Assembly (NCBI GenBank): GCA_963169295.1
Contig: CAUJDD010000117.1
Location: 1 to 64,000 of the forward strand
Reading direction: 5' to 3'
DNA length: 64,000 bases
Source of the DNA: UBA4416 sp020846025
GTDB lineage: Bacteria > Bacteroidota > Bacteroidia > B-17B0 > Aurantibacillaceae
Made by a program: the position numbers and the translations under genes. Under the pieces are notes generated by a model. That model was not told the DNA's origin, did no database searches, and saw only the letters and a program-made list of their open reading frames with translations. The stretch's first letter is position 1, and each line of letters begins with the position of its first letter. Shown piece by piece: positions 25,318-33,297 of the stretch.

Positions 25318-25350
25318 TTTATTTGTAGTGTTATTATCACTACAAATAAA
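25318..25350. promoter_or_regulatory. 13-bp inverted repeat, putative XRE operator
   Basis: TTTATTTGTAGTG (25318-25330) pairs perfectly with CACTACAAATAAA (25338-25350) across a seven-base spacer. It precedes the XRE regulator start by about 34 bases and overlaps only the edge of the neighbouring terminator. It has the form of a dimer-binding operator. Confidence 0.6.
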
Positions 25351-25377
25351 AAAGCCCCCGAATTTTCGGGGGCTTTT
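25346..25377 (-). terminator. Intrinsic terminator of SprB-repeat gene
   Basis: Thirteen-base arms (AAAAGCCCCCGAA and TTCGGGGGCTTTT) and a U run on the minus-strand transcript end the long adhesin gene, whose stop is at 25424. Confidence 0.85.
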
Positions 25378-25423
25378 GTCAATTATATTTTATGAGTATT
25401 CTCATATTTATGAAAACAAAGGA

Positions 25424-28400
25424 TTAATCCTTTTTAATTACCTTTTTAGTGATGATGCCATTTTCTGAATTCAATTGAATCACATATACTCCATTTGGTA
25501 AATTAGATATATCAATCGTTTCTTTTGATTCAGTTGTAATTGACGTGTATACTATTTGGCCTATCGCATCATAAACAATGATTTTTGAATTTATTGTTAA
25601 TCCAGTAATGTTATAGATGCCATTAGAAGGATTAGGATAAATGGTTACTGTATTTGATTTTGACACATCTTTAATACCAACTGTAGAAATATTCACACAA
25701 GCACTTGTATCAGAACAATTGTTTTGCGTTACAATCACAGCATAATTTCCATTTGCAGAAGCTGTAAACGACTGGTTTGTTTCTCCGGCAATAGGTTGAT
25801 TACTATTATCACAATCAATCCATTGGTAGGTTGCAGATGATTCGTTAGCAGAGATTGTTAAACCGGATAATGAAGTAGTAACATCAATAGCTGGATTAAT
25901 TACTAAAACGGTTGTTAATGTGCTGTCGCAATCATTTGAAGCAGTTAATACATCAGTATATGTTCCACTTGCATTGTAGATATTAGATCCAACAGAAAGC
26001 ACCTCTCCAAAACATAAAGTAACATTTTGTGTATGAATAATCGCCGGTAATATAGTTAACTCAGTAGTTAATGTACTGTCACATCCATTTATTTGTGATT
26101 GTAATACATCAACGTAAGTACCAGAACTTGTGTATGTATTTGAACCGATTGATAATGATTGTCCGCTACATAAAGAAATTGTTTGAGAAGCAACTATTGC
26201 TGCAGGTTGTGTTACGGTAATGGTTTCGGTAACAGAACAGTTATTTGCATCGGTTACAGTGTATGTATAAGAACCAGCTAAAACCGTAACAGGAGAATTG
26301 CCGCTATATGGAGCTGTACCACCAGTCACATTGAAAGTTACCTGCGTAGTAGAACCATTACATGCAATTGGTGTAGATGATAGACTTACATTTAAAGCTG
26401 TCGGTTCTGTAATTGTAATTACTGTATTAGTAGTACAAGCATTTGCATCAGTAACGGTATAAGTGTATGTACCTGCTGTTTGAGTAAATGCACCAGTACC
26501 TGTATATGCCCCAGTTCCACCATTTGCAGTAACTGTTACAGAGGTAGAACCACCATTACATAAAATGTTTCCAGATAAAGCAGAAATAGTTATAGCAGTT
26601 GGTTCTGTAATTGTGATTATTTGGTTAGTAGTACATCCATTTGCGTCAATTACTGAAATTGTATAAACTCCAGCGCATAAAGAATTATTTGTGGTAGATG
26701 TATTTCCATTTGACCAAACAAATGTATATGGTGCAGTTCCACCATTAGGAGTAACAATAGCAGAACCATCACAAACACCGTTACAAGTTGTATTTGTTTG
26801 AGAAGTTGTAGCTGTTAAAACTGTAGGTTCTAAAATGCTTACTGTGTTTACAGAAGTACAACCGTTTGCATCTGTAACTGTTGCTGTTTTAACACCAGCT
26901 GTTTGAGATGTGATAACAGATGTGGTAGCACCTGTGCTCCATAAATAAGAATAAGCAGAAGTACCACCAGTTGCAGTAATTGTAGCAGAACCAGTTGAAC
27001 CACCATTACATAACACATTAGTTACTGCTGTTGAAGTAGCTAAAGCAGAAGTAGGTTGAGAAATAGAAACTGATTTAATACTAGTACAACCATTAGCATC
27101 GGTAACTGTTGCAGTTTTTACACCAGCTGTTTGCGAAGCAATAACGGAAGTTGTTGCGCCGGTGCTCCATAAATATGTATAACCTGCTGTACCACCAGTT
27201 GCCGTTATTGTAGCTGAACCTGTTGCGTTACCATTACATAATACATTAGTAACCGCTGTTGAAGTAGCTAAAGCAGAAGCAGGCTGAGTGATATTAAACG
27301 TTTGAGAAGCAGAACAACCATTAGCATCAGTTACGGTACAAGTATAAACTTGAGCTGTTAAACCTATTACAGATGTTGTGCCATCTCCGGTTGGGTTGCC
27401 TGGTGTCCAATTGTATGTGTATGGTGTACTGCCGCCAGTTGCAGCATTTACACTAGCAGCACCATTAGTTCCACCAAAACAAGAAATGTTTGTTTGAGCT
27501 AAAGAAGTTAAAGAAGGACCAGAAGCAGTATTAACAGAAACTGTTTTTGTAATAGAACAAGAATTAGCATCTGTAATAACACATGAATAAGTACCAGCAC
27601 CTAAACCAGTTGCAGTAGCTGCTGTGCCACCTGATGGAGACCAAGCGTATGAATAACTTGGTGTACCTCCACTAGTAATAACAGAAGCTATACCTGTATT
27701 AGATAAACAAGCCGTATTTGTAGAAGAAATAGTAGCAGCGATTGCAGAAGCCGGTTGTGTAATAGTTGCATTAGAAATTGTTGTACATCCATTAGCATCA
27801 GTAATTGTACAAGTATATGCTCCAGCTAATAATCCTGTTCTATCTTCGGTTGTAATACCACCGCCCCAATTAAATGTGTAAGCAGTTGTACCACCAGCTG
27901 GCGTTAAATTAATAGCACCTGTTGAGTTACCAAAACATAAAACATTAGTAACAACATTTGAAGCAGATAAAGCAGAAGCAGGTTGTGTAATTGAAACTGA
28001 TTTAATACTTGTACAACCATTAGCATCTGTAACTGTAGCTGTTTTTACACCAGCTGTTTGACCTGTGATAACAGAAGTAGTTGCACCTGTACTCCATAAA
28101 TAAGAATAAGAAGCTGTACCACCAGTTGCTGTAATAGTAGCAGAGCCAGTTGAACCACCGTTGCATAATACGTTAGTAACAGCAGTTGAAGTTGCTAAAG
28201 CAGAAGCCGGTTGAGAAACTGTAACGATTTGAGTTTTAGTACAAGAGTTTGCATCTGTTACTATGCAAGTATAACTGCCAGCAGCTAAGCCAGTAGCTGT
28301 TGCAGAAGTTCCACCACTTGGAGCCCAAGAATAAGTATAGCCGCCAGCACCGCCACTTGGAGAAACAGAAGCAACACCGTTAGAGCCACCGTTACAAGAA

Positions 28401-30556
28401 ACATTTGTTACTGATGAAGATGTACTAATAGCTGTGGGTTGAGTGATAGTTGCTACTTGTGTTTTAGTACAAGAATTTGCATCTGTAACAGTACAAGTAT
28501 AACTACCCGCAGCTAAACCAGTAGCTGTTGCAGCTGTGCCACCACTTGGAGCCCAAGAGTAAGTGTAACCACCTGCACCACCACTTGGCGTTACAGAAGC
28601 AACACCGTTAGAGCCACCGTTGCAAGAAACATTTGTTACTGATGAAGATGTACTAATAGCTGAGGGTTGAGTGATAGTTGCTACTTGTGTTTTAGTACAA
28701 GAGTTTGCATCTGTAACAGTACAAGTATAACTGCCCGCTGCTAAGCCAGTAGCTGTTGCAGCTGTGCCACCACTTGGAGCCCAAGAATAAGTGTAACCAC
28801 CAGCACCACCACTTGGAGAAACAGAAGCAACACCATTAGAGCCTCCATTACAAGAAACATTTGTTACGGATGAAGATGTACTAATAGCTGTGGGTTGAGT
28901 GATAGTTGCTACTTGCGTTTTAGTACAAGAGTTTGCATCTGTAACAGTACAAGTATAATTACCAGCAGCTAAGCCAGTAGCTGTTGCAGCTGTACCACCA
29001 CTTGGTGCCCAAGAATAAGTGTAACCACCAGCACCACCACTTGGAGAAACAGAAGCAACACCATTAGAGCCACCGTTACAAGAAACATTTGTTACAGATG
29101 ATGATGTACTAATAGCTGTGGGTTGAGTGATATTAAAAGTTTGGGTTCTAGTACATAAATTGGCATCTGTTACAGTACAAGACCATGTACCAGCGGTTAA
29201 ACCAGTAACGCTTGCTGTTCCATCACCTGTAGGATTACCGGGTGTCCAGTTATAAGAATAAGCAGTTGTGCCTCCACTTGCAGATACACTTGCAGCTCCA
29301 TTTGAACCGCCATTACATGCAATGTTTGTTTGGGAAACAGCATTTACTACTAACGCTGTTGGTTGAGTAATAGTATATGTTTTAGTTGTAGAACAACTAA
29401 TTGCATCTGTAACGGTAACTGTATATACACCAGCGGCTAAACCAGTAGCGGTTGCGCCAGTGCCGCCACTAGGCGCCCAAGAATAGTTATAAGGAGCAAT
29501 ACCACCAGCTGCATTTAATGTAGCTGATCCATTGCTGCCACCATTACAAGAAACATTTGTTTGAGAACTTGTATTAAAATAAGCAGATACAGTTAGAGTG
29601 GCTGAGTTTGAAGTTGTTTGACAAGTTCCTGTACCAACTGCAATACAACGGTATAAATAGCCGCTAGGGAAATTTACGCCTGTTAATGATAAAACAGAAG
29701 TAGTAGCTCCTGAATAAATACCTCCATTTGTTATGTTGGTAAAACCTGAACCTGAGTTTTCTTGCCATTGATATGAAGAGGCTCCGGTTGCTGCAATTGA
29801 AAAAGAAGTATTGCCGTTGAAACAAACAGACTTATTTGTTGGTTGAGTGCCAATTGTTGGATTTGTGCAACCAGCTGTCTCAAATAAACGGAAATTATCT
29901 GCCGCCCATTCTTCTGAAAGACTGTTAGAATGGACTTTTAATCTTAAATCTAATAAGCTACCTGTGGACGGAATATTAAATGAAAATTCACTAAACACAG
30001 CTGAATTTAAAACCACTACTCCCTCTCCAATTGAATCACCTGTTGTTTCCAAAGATAAAGGAGTAGATATTGTAGGGTTGCTGGCAAAAAAGCGTAAGCC
30101 ACTAGTCCAAGGACCACCATCAACTCTATACTCAATAATAACGTAATCAGCTACCGGAGAATTTGGTGGAGTATCCCATGAGTTACCTGCTCCATTACCT
30201 GAAGCAAGTAATCCTTTAAAACTTAAGCCAGTTTTACCAGAAATATTTATGCCAGACCATAAAATATTTTGAGCTCCACTTTGTGATATAGGAGATAATC
30301 TGTGATCTTCACCGGCAAAAAATTTGACTCCTTCAAATCCGGAATAAACATTTACCGTACTAATATTACTTGTGCCACAGCGCCAGAAGTATCTTGTAGC
30401 TGGTGGCCCACCTGAACTGTTATTAACCGATGGAGTTCTTGAACCAGAACTTGGCGCACCAGTGTCTTCAAATGTGTCGCTCCAAAATTGAGTTTGAGCG
30501 GTTATTTCACTAAAAGTTAGAAAAATGACAGCAATTGATAATAGTTTTTTAATCAT
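25424..30556 (-). CDS. SprB-repeat protein with type IX secretion sorting domain
   Basis: The 1710-residue protein has a signal peptide (about 1-20). A jelly-roll or pentraxin-like N-terminal domain (about 22-230) and an Ig-like segment follow. Then comes a long array of SprB-type repeats (about 330-1560) with the pattern NVxCxGGSxGxAxVxxxGG...YxWxxG. The last 80 residues (IYPNPSNGIYNIT...GVYVIQLNSENG) are a Por/T9SS type A sorting domain that directs export to the cell surface. Four consecutive repeats are nearly identical at the DNA level. Such proteins mediate adhesion or gliding in Bacteroidota. Copy b of the upstream motif lies about 120 bases before its start. Confidence 0.95.
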   Translation of the reverse strand: MIKKLLSIAVIFLTFSEITAQTQFWSDTFEDTGAPSSGSRTPSVNNSSGGPPATRYFWRCGTSNISTVNVYSGFEGVKFFAGEDHRLSPISQSGAQNILWSGINISGKTGLSFKGLLASGNGAGNSWDTPPNSPVADYVIIEYRVDGGPWTSGLRFFASNPTISTPLSLETTGDSIGEGVVVLNSAVFSEFSFNIPSTGSLLDLRLKVHSNSLSEEWAADNFRLFETAGCTNPTIGTQPTNKSVCFNGNTSFSIAATGASSYQWQENSGSGFTNITNGGIYSGATTSVLSLTGVNFPSGYLYRCIAVGTGTCQTTSNSATLTVSAYFNTSSQTNVSCNGGSNGSATLNAAGGIAPYNYSWAPSGGTGATATGLAAGVYTVTVTDAISCSTTKTYTITQPTALVVNAVSQTNIACNGGSNGAASVSASGGTTAYSYNWTPGNPTGDGTASVTGLTAGTWSCTVTDANLCTRTQTFNITQPTAISTSSSVTNVSCNGGSNGVASVSPSGGAGGYTYSWAPSGGTAATATGLAAGNYTCTVTDANSCTKTQVATITQPTAISTSSSVTNVSCNGGSNGVASVSPSGGAGGYTYSWAPSGGTAATATGLAAGSYTCTVTDANSCTKTQVATITQPSAISTSSSVTNVSCNGGSNGVASVTPSGGAGGYTYSWAPSGGTAATATGLAAGSYTCTVTDANSCTKTQVATITQPTAISTSSSVTNVSCNGGSNGVASVSPSGGAGGYTYSWAPSGGTSATATGLAAGSYTCIVTDANSCTKTQIVTVSQPASALATSTAVTNVLCNGGSTGSATITATGGTASYSYLWSTGATTSVITGQTAGVKTATVTDANGCTSIKSVSITQPASALSASNVVTNVLCFGNSTGAINLTPAGGTTAYTFNWGGGITTEDRTGLLAGAYTCTITDANGCTTISNATITQPASAIAATISSTNTACLSNTGIASVITSGGTPSYSYAWSPSGGTAATATGLGAGTYSCVITDANSCSITKTVSVNTASGPSLTSLAQTNISCFGGTNGAASVNAATGGSTPYTYNWTPGNPTGDGTTSVIGLTAQVYTCTVTDANGCSASQTFNITQPASALATSTAVTNVLCNGNATGSATITATGGTAGYTYLWSTGATTSVIASQTAGVKTATVTDANGCTSIKSVSISQPTSALATSTAVTNVLCNGGSTGSATITATGGTSAYSYLWSTGATTSVITSQTAGVKTATVTDANGCTSVNTVSILEPTVLTATTSQTNTTCNGVCDGSAIVTPNGGTAPYTFVWSNGNTSTTNNSLCAGVYTISVIDANGCTTNQIITITEPTAITISALSGNILCNGGSTSVTVTANGGTGAYTGTGAFTQTAGTYTYTVTDANACTTNTVITITEPTALNVSLSSTPIACNGSTTQVTFNVTGGTAPYSGNSPVTVLAGSYTYTVTDANNCSVTETITVTQPAAIVASQTISLCSGQSLSIGSNTYTSSGTYVDVLQSQINGCDSTLTTELTILPAIIHTQNVTLCFGEVLSVGSNIYNASGTYTDVLTASNDCDSTLTTVLVINPAIDVTTSLSGLTISANESSATYQWIDCDNSNQPIAGETNQSFTASANGNYAVIVTQNNCSDTSACVNISTVGIKDVSKSNTVTIYPNPSNGIYNITGLTINSKIIVYDAIGQIVYTSITTESKETIDISNLPNGVYVIQLNSENGIITKKVIKKD
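28213..29124 (-). repeat. Four tandem 228-bp units in the SprB-repeat gene
   Basis: Unit starts fall exactly at 28213, 28441, 28669 and 28897. Each unit encodes 76 residues and differs from its neighbours at only a few positions. Units outside this block are more diverged. The near-identity indicates recent duplication or gene conversion, so the copy number may vary between strains or collapse in assembly. Confidence 0.9.
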
Positions 30557-30670
30557 ACGATAGTTTTTAATAAATAAGGAATGGCACTCTTATTTCATCA
30601 TATCTAGATTTCTAATTTTTAGGTATTGATAAAACAGAGAAACGTAAAAGTAAAATCATGTGATTAAATT

Positions 30671-30700
30671 TATTAACCGTTAGTTACATATTTGTATCAT
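30671..30700 (-). promoter_or_regulatory. Repeated upstream motif, copy b (SprB-repeat gene)
   Basis: On the minus strand it reads ATGTAACTAACGGTTA and points toward the adhesin start, about 120 bases away. Confidence 0.5.
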
Positions 30701-30724
30701 TATAGATTAATAGGGTAGATTATA

Positions 30725-30757
30725 AATAAAAAAGAGAACTCTGTAGAGTTCTCTTTT
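30725..30757 (-). terminator. Intrinsic terminator of NHL-repeat gene
   Basis: Twelve-base perfect arms (AAAGAGAACTCT and AGAGTTCTCTTT) with a two-base loop and a U run on the minus transcript end the gene that stops at 30784. Confidence 0.8.
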
Positions 30758-30783
30758 AAACAGTTGTAATAAAGCTAGAGATA

Positions 30784-32958
30784 TTAGTTTTTAATTATTC
30801 TATTAATTGAACATTGATTATTGATTGTTTTGAATTTTACAAAATATAATCCACTAGCATAATTACTAATATCAATTGTTTGAATACCGGAGATGTATGA
30901 ATATTTTGAAATAATAGAACCAAGCATGTCAATGATTTCGATGTCACATTCAACAGGAAGGTTGATTGTGAATTTGCCATTAGTTGGGTTTGGATAAATG
31001 TTGATTTCAAAATCGTTATTTAGGTTTTGTAAATCTGTACAAAGACTAACGCTTTGAGTTATCACCGTTGAATTGGTACAACCATTTGCATCTGTACCTG
31101 ATAAAGTATAAGAAGTTGTAGTGGTTGGAGAAATAGCTATGTTGGCTGTGTTTTGCGAATTACTCCATGTGTAAGTTGATGCACCACTTGCTGATAGTGT
31201 AGCTGTTTGTCCTGTGCAAAGCAATGTATTACTTGTTGAAGCAGAAACAATTGGAAGCGAGTTAACATTTACATTACTAACAGCACCTGTAGAACCAACA
31301 CATCCATTTGATGAAGTTCCTGTAACAGTATAGCTAGTTGAAGCTGTTGGAAATGTTATAAAAGAACCACCGCTAACCGTATAAGTATTGGCACCTGTAG
31401 GATTAATAGTAAAGGAAGAACCAGCACAAATAGAACCACTATTTACAGAAATAGTTGGCACTGCGTTTACGGTTACAGAACTTATTGCAGTATTTGAACT
31501 AACACAACCTTGAGCGCTAGTACCTGTAACACTATATGTTGCATTAGAAGTAGGTGTAACAATAGGTGAACCGCTACTAATTGTGTATGTGCTTGCTCCA
31601 CTAGGGTTAATAGTGAAAGAACTGCCTGCACAAATAGAGCCACTATTAACTGAAATAGTTGGAAGCGAGTTGACAGATACCACAATTGCAGTTCTGGATA
31701 TACTATTAACGCAACCACTTGCTTCTGCATAATAGGTGTAAGTTCCTGTACTCAAAACTGGAGTAGTAAAGGTGTTTCCGGTTCCCAAAATTGTTGATGA
31801 AGAAGAAGTAGCATACCAGTTTATTGTATTGGATCCACTACTTGCAGAAAGAGTTGTGCTGCTTCCATAGCATATTGTTTGATTTGAAGCAGGTGTTGTA
31901 TTGGTTGGGGCTATTGGTGCAACGCAAGCTGCAACCATCCTGATCTTATGATTGTTTGAATCGGAAATATATAGATTTCCAAAAGCATCCATTCCTATTC
32001 CTTCAGGATCACTAAAAGTTGCAGTCAATAAAGGGCCATCTAAATTACCATAAACTCCTGTTCCTGAATAATCAGAAACTACGCCAGTGGAAGTGCATTT
32101 ACGGATTTTATGATTACCGGTGTCTGCAATATATAAATCCCCAAAAGCATCTATACATATAGATTCTGGATTTAAAAAACTAGCGGAAGCACCAGCTCCA
32201 TTTGCGTTTCCGGGGGCTCCAGAACCAGCTAACGTAGTAACAATTCCTGATGAAGTTATTTTACGGATTTTTTGATTATTGGTATCAATTATATACAGGT
32301 TACCAAAAGCATCTATACATATATCCAATGGGTTTGAAAAACTTGCTGAGATACCAGTTGCATCTATACTTCCAATTGCTCCTGATCCAGCAAAGTCACT
32401 AACTACGCCTATGGGAGTAATTTTACGAATTTTATTATTCCCAGCATCGGCAACATATATGTTGCCTGAAGCATCAGTACAAATACCAGCTGGGTTTTTG
32501 AAACTTGCCGCAGTTCCTGTTCCATTTGCAGAACCTGGTGTTCCTGAGCCAGCAAAAGTAGTTACAACACCAGTTGGAGTAATTTTACGAATTCTATGAT
32601 TGAAATATTCAGTTACGTAAATATTATCAAATGCGTCTTCGCAAATTCCGTATGGGTTTGTAAAGCTTGCTGCCGTACCAGTAGCATTTGTGCCTCCTGC
32701 AATACCAGAACCTGCAAAAGTAGTTGTTACACCGCTTGATGTAATTTTCCTAATCTTGTGGTTGTTAAAATCGCTTACAAATATATTACCAGAGGCATCA
32801 TTACAAATCGCTATCGGAGTACTAAAAGATGCAAATATGCCAGATGCATCAATATTTCCTGGGCTTCCTGAACCAGCTAAAGTTGAAACAGTTTGACTAC
32901 GTGATTTAAAGACGTACATGCAAACTATTAAAAAACATATAACTTTTATTTTATTCAT
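30784..32958 (-). CDS. NHL-repeat protein with T9SS sorting domain
   Basis: The 724-residue protein has a signal peptide (about 1-21). Six NHL-type propeller repeats (about 25-345) follow the pattern TLAGSGxPG...FxxPxGICxDAxGNIYVxDxxNxKIRKIT. Three Ig/PKD-like repeats containing SVNSGSICAGSSFTIN come next (about 350-630). The C-terminal Por sorting domain (INIYPNPTNGKFTIN...GLYFVKFKT) completes it. Export by the type IX system to the surface or medium is expected. The propeller probably serves ligand binding. Motif copy c lies about 70 bases upstream of the start. Confidence 0.95.
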   Translation of the reverse strand: MNKIKVICFLIVCMYVFKSRSQTVSTLAGSGSPGNIDASGIFASFSTPIAICNDASGNIFVSDFNNHKIRKITSSGVTTTFAGSGIAGGTNATGTAASFTNPYGICEDAFDNIYVTEYFNHRIRKITPTGVVTTFAGSGTPGSANGTGTAASFKNPAGICTDASGNIYVADAGNNKIRKITPIGVVSDFAGSGAIGSIDATGISASFSNPLDICIDAFGNLYIIDTNNQKIRKITSSGIVTTLAGSGAPGNANGAGASASFLNPESICIDAFGDLYIADTGNHKIRKCTSTGVVSDYSGTGVYGNLDGPLLTATFSDPEGIGMDAFGNLYISDSNNHKIRMVAACVAPIAPTNTTPASNQTICYGSSTTLSASSGSNTINWYATSSSSTILGTGNTFTTPVLSTGTYTYYAEASGCVNSISRTAIVVSVNSLPTISVNSGSICAGSSFTINPSGASTYTISSGSPIVTPTSNATYSVTGTSAQGCVSSNTAISSVTVNAVPTISVNSGSICAGSSFTINPTGANTYTVSGGSFITFPTASTSYTVTGTSSNGCVGSTGAVSNVNVNSLPIVSASTSNTLLCTGQTATLSASGASTYTWSNSQNTANIAISPTTTTSYTLSGTDANGCTNSTVITQSVSLCTDLQNLNNDFEINIYPNPTNGKFTINLPVECDIEIIDMLGSIISKYSYISGIQTIDISNYASGLYFVKFKTINNQCSINRIIKN

Positions 32959-33028
32959 ATTAATGCACTTTTAAGTTCTATAAAACTTTTGATTTGATAC
33001 GCAATATTACTGCGATAAGAAGAAAGAT

Positions 33029-33057
33029 ATATTACCGTTTATTACATAATTGTATCT
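33029..33057 (-). promoter_or_regulatory. Repeated upstream motif, copy c (NHL-repeat gene)
   Basis: On the minus strand it reads ATGTAATAAACGGTA after GATACAATT. It points to the NHL-repeat gene start about 70 bases away. Confidence 0.55.
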
Positions 33058-33072
33058 TTTAAAGCGCTGAGG

Positions 33073-33103
33073 TTTTGTGCTAAATATGTAATTAACGGTA
33101 GAT
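33073..33103 (+). promoter_or_regulatory. Repeated upstream motif, copy d (histidine kinase)
   Basis: It reads GTGCTAAATATGTAATTAAC followed by GGTA, pointing to the kinase start about 195 bases downstream. Together with copy c it forms an inverted pair. Confidence 0.55.
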
Positions 33104-33222
33104 TTAAAAATCATAAATGTTTATAATTTTAGAAAAAAAACTAATTGCATAGCAACACATAAAATATATTCTGAAAAGAAATAAGTTGCAAGTGTCTTGA
33201 TGGTAAATAAGGAGCGTTGTTG

Positions 33223-33249
33223 AAAGGGACTTTAAATAAGTCCCTTTTT
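33223..33249 (+). terminator. Terminator-like hairpin in kinase leader
   Basis: AAAGGGACT and AGTCCCTTT arms are followed by a T run on the plus strand. No gene precedes it on that strand, so it would act as an attenuator in the kinase leader or end a small unseen transcript. Confidence 0.45.
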
Positions 33250-33297
33250 AGTTTTACAGCTTATCTATTAATTATTTATTTTTGATTTTAAATATTT

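Larger units (their letters stand above)
32959..33297. other. Divergent intergenic region with two motif copies and a hairpin
   Basis: This 339-base space between divergent genes has no open gene. It contains motif copies c (minus) and d (plus), each pointing to one of the flanking genes, and a plus-strand hairpin with a T tail at 33223-33249. It is probably the control region for both the NHL-repeat gene and the histidine kinase. Confidence 0.55.

Noticed and set aside
28213..29124. CRISPR-like direct repeats
   Set aside because: The units are long (228 bp), have no spacers, keep an open reading frame and encode SprB domains, so they are protein repeats.
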